From: Kitasatospora sp. GP82
GTDB taxonomy: Bacteria; Actinomycetota; Actinomycetes; Streptomycetales; Streptomycetaceae
Reading direction: 5' to 3'
Assembly: GCF_029892105.1 (NCBI RefSeq)
Contig: NZ_JARZAJ010000045.1
Coordinates: forward strand, 1-52,375
Length of the DNA stretch: 52,375 nt
The translations under genes and the position numbers were made by a program. The notes beneath the pieces are model-generated. The model saw only the letters and a program-made list of their open reading frames with translations, was not told the DNA's origin and made no database searches. Below, one piece after another: positions 14,414 to 23,800 of the stretch (position 1 is its first letter; each line of letters begins with the position of its first letter).

Positions 14414-15370
14414 TCACCGGTCCTTGAACTCCTCGATGGTGTCGCGGACCAGTCGCATCATGCTCTCGCTGCCGACATGTCCGGAGTCGTCGGAGATGTG
14501 CAGCCGCGCGTCCGGCCAGGCCCTCGCCAGCTCCCACGCGGTCCGCGGCGGACATCCCATGTCGTGCCTCCCGGTGACCACCAGTCCCGGAATACCGGCC
14601 AACTTGCCGGCTTTGCGTATCAGTTGGTCCTCCTCCAACCAGGCGGCGTTGCTGAAGAAGTGGGCGCAGATCCGGACGAACGCGATCTGCTCGTCGACCT
14701 CCCGGTCGCTGTACATGCCGGGCACGCCGTTGGGCTCACCCGTGATGACCGCGTCCTCCCAGGCCAGCCAGTCGGCGGCGGCCTGCGCCCGGATCGCCCG
14801 GTCGGGGTTCTCCATCAGCCGAGCGTACGCCGCCAGCAGGTCGCCGTCCCGTTCGTCCTCGGGGACACCCTCGCGGAACCGGTCCCACGCCTCGGGGTGG
14901 AACCGTCCGGCGCCCCGGTACAGCCAGTCGATCTCCGATCGGCTGGACGTCATCACAGCCTGGAGCAGCAGCTCGCTGACCCGATCCGGATGCCGCTGCG
15001 CGTACGCCAGCGCCAGCGTCACGCCCCAGGAGGCACCACTCACCAGCCACTTCTCGATGCCGAGGTGCTCGCGCAGCCGTTCCATGTCATCGATCAGGTG
15101 CTGCGTGGTGTTCAGGCGCATGTCCGCCGCCGGATCGCTGGCGTGCGGGGTGCTGCGCCCGCAGTTGCGCTGGTCGAAGCGGATCACCCGGTAGCGTCCG
15201 GGGTCCCACGCCCGCAGTGGCCGCCGCGGCGATCCCGCGCCCGGGCCGCCGTGGACACTCACCACGGGCTTGCCGTCGGGGCTGCCTATCTGCTCGAAGT
15301 AGACGCAGTTGCCGTCTCCGGTGTCGAGGAACCCGGTGTCGTAGGGATCGGTCGGAGGATAGAGGGCCAT
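14414..15370 (-). CDS. pip: proline iminopeptidase, S33 family
   Basis: A 318-residue alpha/beta hydrolase that removes N-terminal proline from peptides. The oxyanion loop HGGPGAG, the DQRNCGRSTPHA motif that defines the family, the nucleophile Ser in SGASWGVTLAL, a late Asp in TGRHDMGCP and the catalytic His in SGHVG are all present. The nucleophile box has Ala where most members have Gly (GASWG for GGSWG). ATG at 15370 precedes PPTDPYDTGFLDTGDG, the usual N-terminus. It acts in the cytoplasm and stands alone. Confidence 0.92.
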   Translation of the reverse strand: MALYPPTDPYDTGFLDTGDGNCVYFEQIGSPDGKPVVSVHGGPGAGSPRRPLRAWDPGRYRVIRFDQRNCGRSTPHASDPAADMRLNTTQHLIDDMERLREHLGIEKWLVSGASWGVTLALAYAQRHPDRVSELLLQAVMTSSRSEIDWLYRGAGRFHPEAWDRFREGVPEDERDGDLLAAYARLMENPDRAIRAQAAADWLAWEDAVITGEPNGVPGMYSDREVDEQIAFVRICAHFFSNAAWLEEDQLIRKAGKLAGIPGLVVTGRHDMGCPPRTAWELARAWPDARLHISDDSGHVGSESMMRLVRDTIEEFKDR

Positions 15371-15660
15371 GACTGAAGATCCTACGAGAACGATCGTATG
15401 AACGGTCAGCGATTTCCCCCACTTCTGAGGCTTCGTGGTCACGGAATGGGCCAGGGGCACGGTCATGAGTCCCCAAGGGGAAGTTGACCACGGCGAAGCC
15501 TCGAATACCCCAGATCAGGTGGTTTGACCTGTGAGTGGTCGTTCCATCCGAATCGTTCAGGTTCCCCTTGGACATCTCCGGGCCGGGTTGAGGGTCCTGA
15601 CCCTCTCGGAGTCGTCACCGTCCCTCGACCGACAGGCCGAGAGGTCGACGGACACCCTGG

Positions 15661-16228
15661 ATGGCAAGGAGAACGTTCACCGTGGTCGACAACGTCGAGA
15701 TCTACGTCCACTGGTACGCGGGCCGGTCGAAGAACCAGCTCGCAGCCTCGTTGGGGGTGGACCGCAAGACCATCAGGAAGTATCTGGCGCCGGCGGAGGC
15801 GTCCGGAATGGCCCCGGGCGGGCCGCCCATGAGCGAGGCGGACTGGGACAAGCTGATCAAGAGCTGGTTCCCGGAGCTGGCCCGGCGCCGGCTGAACCAG
15901 GTCACGTGGGCGGAGATCGAGCCGCACCGCGACCTGGTCAAGGGGCTTCTGGAGACGACGACGGTGACCACGATCCACCAACGCCTCAGATATGAGGGGA
16001 AGTTGGCGGTGTCGTTGTCGACGTTCCACCGGTGGGTGACCGAGAACCTCCCGGACGAGTCGGCCCGCTCGAAGGTGACGGTGCTGCGGGACGATGTCGA
16101 GCCGGGCGCGGAGGCCCAGATCGACTACGGCTTCCTGGGACAGTGGATCAACCCGTCGACCGGGAAGCGGCACCGGATCTGGGCGTTCGTGATGGTGCTG
16201 CCCTGCTCGCGGCACATGTTCGTCCGCC
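15661..16228 (+). pseudogene. istA: second IS21-family IstA, truncated after the first catalytic Asp
   Basis: The first about 190 residues of an IstA protein different from the one at 10 kb: helix-turn-helix (RSKNQLAASLGVDRKTIRKY), then PGAEAQIDYGFLGQWINPST with the first catalytic Asp, and IWAFVMVLPCSRHMFVRP. There the homology stops and the sequence continues into an unrelated HEPN-type coding remnant. The C-terminal two thirds and istB are missing. Confidence 0.85.
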
Positions 16229-16745
16229 CTGGCCAAGCTCTACGACCTGCGCTCACGCCTCATCCACGGCGGCGGCCTGTCCGAAAAAAGACCTCCGCAA
16301 GCTCATCATGAGCATCCCCACCGTCCCGGACGACGCAATGTTCGGCGTAGCCCTCGCCTTCGCCGTCGACCGGATGCGCGACCTGGTCCGCCGTTCCTTC
16401 CTCGCCCGCCTGTGCCTGGTATCCGGAACAACGCCCCTGTGGCCCTTCGCTCAAAGCACACCCGTCGACGCCGCCCTCGCCGACGACACCACCCGCACCC
16501 ACTGGCGAACCCACTGGCACGACCAACTCACCGCCCTCGGCACCCCGCAGCCGCCGACCCCGCAACCCCCGGCGCCGACCCCATCACCCGACGCAGCACT
16601 TCATGACACCCAGCAGCTCCTTCTGGAGCTGAAGTTACAACTGCACAGAATCCCGCTCCATCTCACACAATCCGCGATTCCCACCACAACCATGAAGACA
16701 AGCAGGCCACCAGCCCGCCGAAGACAGCCGACCGAAGATCAATGA
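16226..16745 (+). pseudogene. HEPN-domain protein C-terminal remnant, frameshifted
   Basis: Directly after the broken IstA the frame reads ALAKLYDLRSRLIHGGGLSE. This is the RxxxxH active-site motif of HEPN nucleases in the form seen in abortive-infection and ApeA-like proteins. A run of six A (16284-16289) shifts the frame. The continuation KDLRKLIMSIPTVPDD, then VRRSFLARLCLV, is one frame over and ends at 16745 after a Pro-rich tail. One base fewer in the A run restores a continuous frame. The N-terminal part of the gene is gone, lost at the IS21 junction. Confidence 0.65.
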
Positions 16746-16976
16746 TCAAGAAAAAGGGGCAGCCCGAACCGCGAAGCCCGAAAGACACTCCCACTCGATC
16801 TGCGAAACACCAGCTCACAAACAAGATCAACAAGAGAACCAGCCGCCAGTCACAGCCGGCTGACGGCCGCGTGCTGGCCACTGCCGGTCGAGCGGCTGTC
16901 ACATGGTCTCCGGCTCACGTCAGTCCGCACATCGGTACGATCATCGCCGCATCAGGGACCGGGCGAGGGAGCGGGC

Positions 16977-18176
16977 ATGTTCGCGGGACTGCGGGATCGA
17001 GCACACAAGCGGGACCTTCGGCTTGCCACCGAACTACACGGCGAGGGCGACCGGCTGATGGCGAGGGCGCGCTGGGCGGAGGCCGAGCGGGCGTTGCGGC
17101 GGGCAGTGGAGCTGCGCGCCGCCCGGCTCGGTGCCGAGGCCGCACCGACCCTGGAGACCCGCGGCCGACTGGCGACCGTGCTGAGACAGCTGAGCCGGCG
17201 GGACGAGGCGGAAGCCGAGCTGCGCGATCTGCTGGTGCACTGCCCGGCCGTGCTGGGCGAGGATCACGCGATCACCAACGAGGTACAGATCAGTCTCGCT
17301 AACGTCCTGATCACGCAGAGCCGTCCCGATGAGGCCGCGGACCTCGCGCTGGCCGTGCTGCGCCGGCATCCGGCCCCGGACGAGCTTGGCCTGGCGGCCT
17401 GGGACACCAAGCTCAGGGCACGCGCCGCCCAGGGGCGCCACCGCGAGGCGGCCGAGGAAGCCCAGGCGTTGCAGGCGCAGAGCGCCCATGTGTACGGCGA
17501 GAACCACATCCACACGCTGAAGGCCGGCTCCGACCGGGTCCAGAACCTGATCTACCTGGGGGAGTTCGAGCTGGCCGAGTACGAGTGCCGCGCGCTCATC
17601 GACCGGCACGGCAAGCAGGATCTGCTCTGGCTGGCCGTCATCAACGCCCTCGTCATCGCGCTCAACGGGCTCGGCCACCACGACCAGGCCGAGATCACCG
17701 CACGACACGCACTCGAACAGCAGGCCCAGGTCGCCCAACCGAGTGGCGACATGCGCCTCAGCCTCAGCCTCGGACTCTCCCGCAGCCTCGGGAGCAGCGG
17801 ACGCCACGAGGAAGCCCTGCGCGTCGCCTCGCAGGCCAGAGCGGAGTTCCTGCACACCCCGGGCATCCGGGTCACTCTCACCGCGCCGATCGCCACTGTC
17901 ACTGCCAAGGCCCTACTGGGTCTCGGACGGCTGGAGGAGGCCGAGGCCGAGGCCCGGCGGGCGGTCGCGTTCGCCGAGTCCCACCTCAGCCCGATCCACC
18001 ACAGCTCCCTGGAGGCCGCCACAACGCTCGGTAGCGTGCTCGCCGCCCAGGACCGCCGCGCCGAGGCCCAGGAGCAACTCACCCTCTGCGCCACCACCTG
18101 GCGCGAGCACTACGGCCCCCGCCACCCACGCACCATCGCCACCGAAACCAAACTCGCCGCCCTGCTGCGCCCCTGA
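16977..18176 (+). CDS. tetratricopeptide-repeat protein
   Basis: A 399-residue, mostly helical protein of TPR units across its whole length, for example WAEAERALRRAVELRAARLG, DEAEAELRDLLVHCPAVLG and RLEEAEAEARRAVAFAESHL. The arrangement is that of the NB-ARC/kinesin-light-chain-like TPR proteins common in actinomycetes, but with no ATPase domain. A closely related protein of 398 residues lies convergently at 18978-20174, sharing for example SDRVQ(N/D)LI(Y/F)LGE. A scaffold or regulatory role is likely. A 16-bp hairpin terminator follows 200 bases downstream. Confidence 0.85.
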   Translation: MFAGLRDRAHKRDLRLATELHGEGDRLMARARWAEAERALRRAVELRAARLGAEAAPTLETRGRLATVLRQLSRRDEAEAELRDLLVHCPAVLGEDHAITNEVQISLANVLITQSRPDEAADLALAVLRRHPAPDELGLAAWDTKLRARAAQGRHREAAEEAQALQAQSAHVYGENHIHTLKAGSDRVQNLIYLGEFELAEYECRALIDRHGKQDLLWLAVINALVIALNGLGHHDQAEITARHALEQQAQVAQPSGDMRLSLSLGLSRSLGSSGRHEEALRVASQARAEFLHTPGIRVTLTAPIATVTAKALLGLGRLEEAEAEARRAVAFAESHLSPIHHSSLEAATTLGSVLAAQDRRAEAQEQLTLCATTWREHYGPRHPRTIATETKLAALLRP

Positions 18177-18383
18177 CCCGCCAGCACGTACCGCCGCTGT
18201 ACGGCGGGCGCTCGGCGTGGGCGGTGCAGGCGGCCTGCGCCGAGGACGTCAGCGCGCAGCGTGGTGGTCGAGCCGTTCGGGTTGGCAGCCCCGCGTACCA
18301 ACGCGGCCCGGCCCGGCGCTCTCGCTACCGCTGTCGTCCGGACCGGGCCAGCCGTCCTGGTCGTGGCCGTCGTGGTCGGCGTA

Positions 18384-18420
18384 GATGGGGGTGCAACGCG
18401 GACTGCGTTGCACCCCCATC
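18384..18420. terminator. 16-bp perfect stem-loop
   Basis: GATGGGGGTGCAACGC (18384-18399) pairs with GCGTTGCACCCCCATC (18405-18420) around a 5-nt loop. It lies between the TPR gene and the TfoX-like gene. The left arm plus two bases (18384-18401) recurs exactly at 27193-27210, at a rearrangement junction. Confidence 0.75.
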
Positions 18421-18544
18421 CCCGCCAGACACGGAACAGGTATCCACCTTCGGCCTGACGGTGCGACAGGCTAGCGTCACCGGAGACTGCTGCCCGACCA
18501 ACCGACGCGATGAGTCGCGCTTCTCCACCCAAGGACCACTGGCA

Positions 18545-18859
18545 ATGAGCCCCGACGCGCTGTTCGACGAGATCGCCTCTGACCTTGCCGCACGCGGCGC
18601 CACCGCTGGCGCGATGTTCGGCAAGCGAGCACTCAAGGCCCACGGCAAGGCGTTTGCCTGTCTCAAAGGCGACGCGCTGGCCTTCCGGCTGGGCAACGCC
18701 AGCACTGCGCATGCGCAGGCGCTCGCTCTGACCGGCGCCGAGTTGTTCGACCCCTCGGGCAAGAAACGTCCCTTCAAGGACTGGGTCGCCGTTCCCGTCA
18801 CCCACGCCGATCACTGGCTCCGCCTCGCCGAAATCGCGCTCAACAGCACCACCTCCTGA
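18545..18859 (+). CDS. TfoX/Sxy N-terminal-like protein
   Basis: A 104-residue protein of the TfoX N-domain type (also grouped with MmcQ/YjbR-like folds): GAMFGKRALKAHGKAFACLK, ELFDPSGKKRPFKDWVAVPV and a closing WLRLAEIALN. ATG at 18545 begins the domain. In enterobacteria the domain belongs to a competence regulator; short stand-alone actinomycete versions have no established role. It stands between two convergent TPR genes. Confidence 0.8.
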   Translation: MSPDALFDEIASDLAARGATAGAMFGKRALKAHGKAFACLKGDALAFRLGNASTAHAQALALTGAELFDPSGKKRPFKDWVAVPVTHADHWLRLAEIALNSTTS

Positions 18860-18878
18860 GCTGCCGCTCGTGCCCTTC

Positions 18879-18896
18879 CCTGCGACCCGTCGCAGG
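18879..18896. terminator. short hairpin between convergent genes
   Basis: CCTGCGA (18879-18885) and TCGCAGG (18890-18896) form a 7-bp stem with a tetraloop. It lies 20 bases after the TfoX-like stop and faces the 3' end of the second TPR gene. Confidence 0.65.
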
Positions 18897-18977
18897 CCTC
18901 CCCCGCCCCGTGGGCCCGGGCGACGGCTGCGAGCGTAAGGTGCCGACCGGATGCGGTCCTCGGTGAAGGCGGCGCGG

Positions 18978-20174
18978 CTACCGCAGCATGTCGAGCTTGG
19001 CGGTCGCCGCCACCGTCATGGAGTGGTCCGGCCCAAAGTGCTTGTGCCAGCCGGAAACACAGCTCTCAAGCTGGTGCTGTGCCTCGGTGCGCTGGCCACA
19101 GGCTGCGAGGACGGTTCCGAGCAGCGTCCCTGCTTCCAGCGCGGTGTAGTGGACAGCGCTATAAGTCGACAGTGCGTTGGCGAGGGCTCGGCGGACTTCG
19201 CTCTCCGCCTCCTCGAACCGTCCAAGGCCAAGCAGAGCAGTGGCGGTCACAATCCCGAGCGCGGCCTGGAGAGTCGCCCAGCTCCGGGGATCCGCCAGGA
19301 ACTCCGTCTTCGCGTCCTCGGTTATCTGGAGCGCTTCCATATTCTGACCACAGGCGGCGAGGACCCGGGCGAGGCCGAGTTGCAGGACCAGACGCACGCT
19401 GCTGAGAGCAGGAATGCCTTTGTGGGCGTGCTTGAGCGCGGCCCGTGCGGTGGCCTCGGCCTCTTCGTAGCGCTTCATGCCCACAAGAGCCAGCACCAAG
19501 GCATTATTGACGGCCAGCCAGAACAGATTCCCAGTCGGGAGGATTCCCATCACGGTCCGGCACTCGCTCTCCGCCTGGGCATACTCGCCAAGGAAGATCA
19601 GATCCTGTACGCGGTCCGAGCGGACCTTCAGCGTGAGAAGACCGTGCTTGCCGTGCATGGCAGCGTAGTCCTCCGTCAACGGCAACGCTCCGTCGGCCGC
19701 CTCCCGGTGACGGCCCTGCGCACTGACGGCCCGAAGCCTGACATCCGCAGCCCTGAGGCGGAAGTCGTCCCTGCCATGACGCACGGCGAGCACCGCCAGC
19801 GCCTGCTCCTCCGCCTCCGCCGGACGGCCCGTAACGATGAGGTGATTGGCCAACCTAATCTCGGCCAAGCAGGTGGTGTCGTGGCCTTCGCCAAGAGCGG
19901 CCCGGCTACGCGAGACAACCTCGCGCAACTTGTCCACCGCCTCACCCTGAAAGCCGAGCTGACGCAGCGCCTCGGCCAGAGAGATCTCGGACTCCAACGT
20001 CAGGGCAGCCTCCGGCCCCAACCGCTCGGCACGCAGCCGCACCGCCTCCTTGAATGCGCGCTCGGCCTCCTCAGGCTGCCGCTTCCGCAGCAGCTGAACA
20101 CCCTCCTGATGCAAATCAGCAGCACGCCGGATCTCCCGCTGCTCAGCTCTACGCTGCCACCAGCCCGCGATCAT
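18978..20174 (-). CDS. tetratricopeptide-repeat protein, paralogue
   Basis: A 398-residue TPR protein, homologous end to end with the 399-residue protein at 16977-18176. Repeats include EEAERAFKEAVRLRAERLG, AEEQALAVLAVRHGR and RFEEAESEVRRALANALST. It lies downstream of the SUKH gene in the same direction (93-base gap), so it may belong to the RHS toxin operon. ATG at 20174. Confidence 0.85.
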   Translation of the reverse strand: MIAGWWQRRAEQREIRRAADLHQEGVQLLRKRQPEEAERAFKEAVRLRAERLGPEAALTLESEISLAEALRQLGFQGEAVDKLREVVSRSRAALGEGHDTTCLAEIRLANHLIVTGRPAEAEEQALAVLAVRHGRDDFRLRAADVRLRAVSAQGRHREAADGALPLTEDYAAMHGKHGLLTLKVRSDRVQDLIFLGEYAQAESECRTVMGILPTGNLFWLAVNNALVLALVGMKRYEEAEATARAALKHAHKGIPALSSVRLVLQLGLARVLAACGQNMEALQITEDAKTEFLADPRSWATLQAALGIVTATALLGLGRFEEAESEVRRALANALSTYSAVHYTALEAGTLLGTVLAACGQRTEAQHQLESCVSGWHKHFGPDHSMTVAATAKLDMLR

Positions 20175-20267
20175 ATTCCATCCCTTTTTCCGAATTTGAG
20201 AAGATCGTACTGGCGACGGGTCAAAGGGCTTCCGCGGGCACTAGACGCAATACCGGTGATTTGAAGC

Positions 20268-20840
20268 TTATGCCGTCCAGTTCCAGTCTCCCTGCGAGGA
20301 CCACAGTGGAGCGTTTGCCGAAGCGGGAATAAGCTCGGACATCATCCGATAGCCCCCGGTCAGCAAGGTGGCCAGGAAATCGGTCATACAGCAGCCAATC
20401 CTATCCCATTCCTCAATTTCCTGATACCAAATAACCACTGGCCATTTATCGGGATCGTCACCCTCTGTCAGCCAGAAGCATCGAGAGCCGTTCGCATTAT
20501 TTCCCCAAGCCAAAAGTCCGCCAGCTTCAGGAAAGACCGGGTATGGCTGCTCGTCGGGATCGTCCTCATAGGCGAGAGCTAGCTCCTCGGCGACCTGGGC
20601 CGTATCCCACACAAAGCCCTCGAATCCGCTTGGTGAACCTTTCGAGCTGGGTCGCAACGACGGGATCCAGAGGGATAGTTCACCTAGAATCCGGACTGAC
20701 CCATATCGGTTCACAAACTCCTTGTAGTCAGACGGGAGCTGAATATTGATTCGTTCCGGTGCGAGCTCCCATGGAACTTGGGCGGGAATAACTTCCGGGG
20801 CGCCAAGGATCTGCGATAGCCGTTCTACTGATAGATTCAT
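20268..20840 (-). CDS. SUKH/SMI1-KNR4 immunity protein for the RHS toxin
   Basis: A 190-residue SMI1/KNR4 protein: LPSDYKEFVNRYGSVRILG, LLAWGNNANGSRCFWLTEGD, DPDKWPVVIWYQEIEEWD and MTDFLATLL. The start is 14 bases after the RHS stop. The position immediately behind an RHS gene with a nuclease C-terminus is the standard place for a cognate immunity gene, and SUKH proteins are established as such. It should bind and block the C-terminal toxin domain in the cytoplasm. This sequence is more AT-rich than its neighbours, like the toxin tip, which fits acquisition of toxin and immunity as a module. Confidence 0.88.
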   Translation of the reverse strand: MNLSVERLSQILGAPEVIPAQVPWELAPERINIQLPSDYKEFVNRYGSVRILGELSLWIPSLRPSSKGSPSGFEGFVWDTAQVAEELALAYEDDPDEQPYPVFPEAGGLLAWGNNANGSRCFWLTEGDDPDKWPVVIWYQEIEEWDRIGCCMTDFLATLLTGGYRMMSELIPASANAPLWSSQGDWNWTA

Positions 20841-20854
20841 CTATTGCTCCACTA

Positions 20855-23800
20855 CTAATTCCACAGATCGACGAGCTGGCCTTGGCCATTGAGCGCAGAG
20901 TTCCATACCCATTGGTATTCCATAAGATCTGGTTCGCCATTGGCGTACTGCCCGTAGGCCATCATCGAGAACCCCATGGGGATAGTGCTTGTTTTGCTGG
21001 CATAAACAGGCATCACCTCATAGTCGACTATCTGCCCCTCCCGCAGTGCGTCGCCCGCGTGCCGCTCGAACTGTCGCATGCTGTTGAGCGGGCCTGCGTT
21101 AGCCGTTCGTTGGAAGCATGGGGCAAGGTTCCGCGGGTCGGTTCCGCTGCCACCAAACTCTCGTGGTGCCAGGTGGCACCTGGCGATCGGATTCGAGCTT
21201 TGGCTGAAGCCTCCGGCCACCGCGATGTTTAGTGCTTCACTGAAGCCGACTATATCTCCACTGGCTACCGTGCCACGCGAACCGCTGGGTTTTCCGGTCA
21301 CGCACGCTTCAATCCCTGTGGAACGACCACCGCCGCCAGTGTCAACGGGCCCGTAGTTGATCCACCCGGTCGCGCCGTCGGTCACTGCAGTGGACGGTCG
21401 ATTATCCAGGCAGCTGCGAGGGCGGTCACTACTGGACGTCACGCCACTATTCAGGGCCGAGCTTTGACTTTCCGACGCGATAGTGAAGGAGGTCGCTGCC
21501 GCTCCAGGGTTTCCGGCTGTCGCTACGACACCGGTCTGGCCAGTCGCGTGACCACCGTTCAGCTGGGAGGCCTGTTGGGTATTTTCGCTGTTGGGATTGT
21601 CGTCGCGAGGCTTGATTTTGGTCGGGACCGGCTTCGGCTTGGGCGCGGGCTTCGGCCGGGGCGTTGCCGTGTGCCTGTGGTACACCGGCTGATCGGTGTC
21701 GCACTCGTCGTATCCGGCGGCCAGGGCATAACCTACAGTTTCCGCCTCGACCATCGAAATGGCTTGGACCTCTGCTTCCACTTCGGCCGCGACGATCGCG
21801 CTTTGCGCATACCCAGCCGACCCGTCAATGCCGTAGTGGGCAAGATATTCATCCGCCCAGCCCCACATCGTGTTGTACTCGTTGTTCGATGAGGACTCCT
21901 GGTAGCTCAGCGAGTTCCACAGCGGGTTGTAGTCGTCGTTGTAGTCGTCGGCGCCCCAGTCGCGGTGGTGCCCAATGGATGGCGGGGAGTCCGGCGGGCT
22001 GTCCGGGTTGGGGTCGGGTTCGCTCGGCTCGCACGAGGTGTGGCCGCTCGGGTCCGCGTTGTTGAGCGGGTCGGCTGCGGCGTAGGCGTAGCGGTTGGCG
22101 CCGGCGGCGGTGGTGGGGTCGAGGGTGGTGGTGTCTCGGCTGGTGAAGGCGGAGGTTGAGGGGTCGTACCAGCGGCTGGCGGTGCTGACCTGGCCGGTGG
22201 TGGAGTCGGTCCAGCCGCCCTGGTATCCGAGGTTGTGGTTGGTGCCGGTGGTGGCGGTGGGCTTGCCCCAGGGGTCGTAGGAGCGGGAGTTGGCCACGGA
22301 GGTGTCGGTGGCGGCGAAGGTGCCGACGACGTCGCCGTGGCGGTCGTTGAGGGCGAAGCTGGCCGAGCCGCCGGCTCCGATGGCGATCAGGTTGCCGCCC
22401 GGGGTGCGGGAGTAGGTCTCGGTGCCGTCGGCGGTGGTGTTGCTGGTGGTGCCGTCGTAGGTCAGCGTGTGCCCGGAGGTCTGGGCGAGGCGGCCGAGGG
22501 CGTCGTAGGAGTAGGTGGTGCCGCCTTGGTTGGTGAGCTCGTCGAAGGCGTCGTAGGTGGAGCTGGTGGTGGTGCTGCCGCTGATGACGCTGGAGCGGGT
22601 GCCTCGGGCGGTGTAGGTGTAGGTGTTGCTGCCCTGGCCGGTGAGCTGGTTGCGCTGGTTGTAGGTGGAGTTGGTGACGCCGTTGGTGGTGAGGTTGCCG
22701 TCGCCGTCGTAGGCGTAGTTGGTGGTGGCCCTGCCGTTGTTCCAGGTGCTGAGTCGGCCGGCGGCGTCGTAGGTGTAGGTGTGGGTGCCGGCCCCGGCCA
22801 GGCCGTTGGTGGCCTTGGTCTTCAGGCGGCCTGACGGGTAGTAGGTGTAGCCGAGCGAGGAGACAGTTGCGCCGGAGCCCGACTTCAGGTTGTCGGTGGC
22901 GAGGTTGCCCTGGTCGTCGTAGGTGTAGCTGCGGGTGTTGCCGTTGCCGTACTGGACGGTGCTGACCTGCCCGCGGGGGGTGTAGTTGTAGACGAGGGTC
23001 TGCCCGGTCTGGGGCTCGGCGAGTGTCTTGAGGTGCCCGTCCGCGTCGTAGGTGAAGCCGGCGGTTCCCGAGGCGTCGGCGCGTGAGGCGAGTTGGCCGT
23101 TGGCGTTGTAGGTGTAGGTGGCGTTGCCCGTCGGTCCGGAGGCGGTCGCGATGGGGCCTCGGTCCTCGTAGGTGTAGTTCTGGGTGCCGCCCGGTGTGGA
23201 GAGGCTGGTGAGGCGCCCGTCGAGGTCGTAGCCCAACGTCCGGGTGGGGGCTGGGGCTTCGCCGCCGGTGCCGGTCTGGGTGGTGAGGTGACCGGCGGGG
23301 TCGAAGGTGTTGGAGATGGTCGTACCGCCGGGCTGGGCGACTGTGGCGGGTTGGCTGAGGATGTTGTAGCCGGTGGTGTAGGTGCGGTCGGCGAGGTTGG
23401 GGTAGGCGGAGGTCGCGGGCTCGATGGTGGACTCGGGCAGGCCGAGGGTGTTGAAGGTGTAGTAGGTGGTGTTGTTGTTGCCGTCGGTGTACGCGGTGCG
23501 GCGTCCTGCGGTGTCGTAGCCGAACGCGGTGGTGATGGTCTTCCCGCTGGCCACCGGCTCGATGTGCTGGAGGGGGCGGCCGAGTGCGTCGTACGTCGCG
23601 GTGGTGGTGTTCCCGTCGGCGTCTGTCGCAGAGATCGCGTTCCCGGCGACGTCGTATGTGGTGGTGGTGCTGGCGAGCGTGGATCCCGTGCTGGACAGCT
23701 GCGCGCTGCTGGTGGCCTGTCCTGCTTCGTTGTAGGTGATGGTCTTTGACGGGCCGGTGGAGCCGGGCTGGTTACCGGGCAGCGTGGCCTTGGTGGGCTG

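Noticed and set aside
18950..20264. Plus-strand 437-codon frame opposite the second TPR gene
   Set aside because: Antisense shadow; the minus strand encodes a full TPR paralogue.
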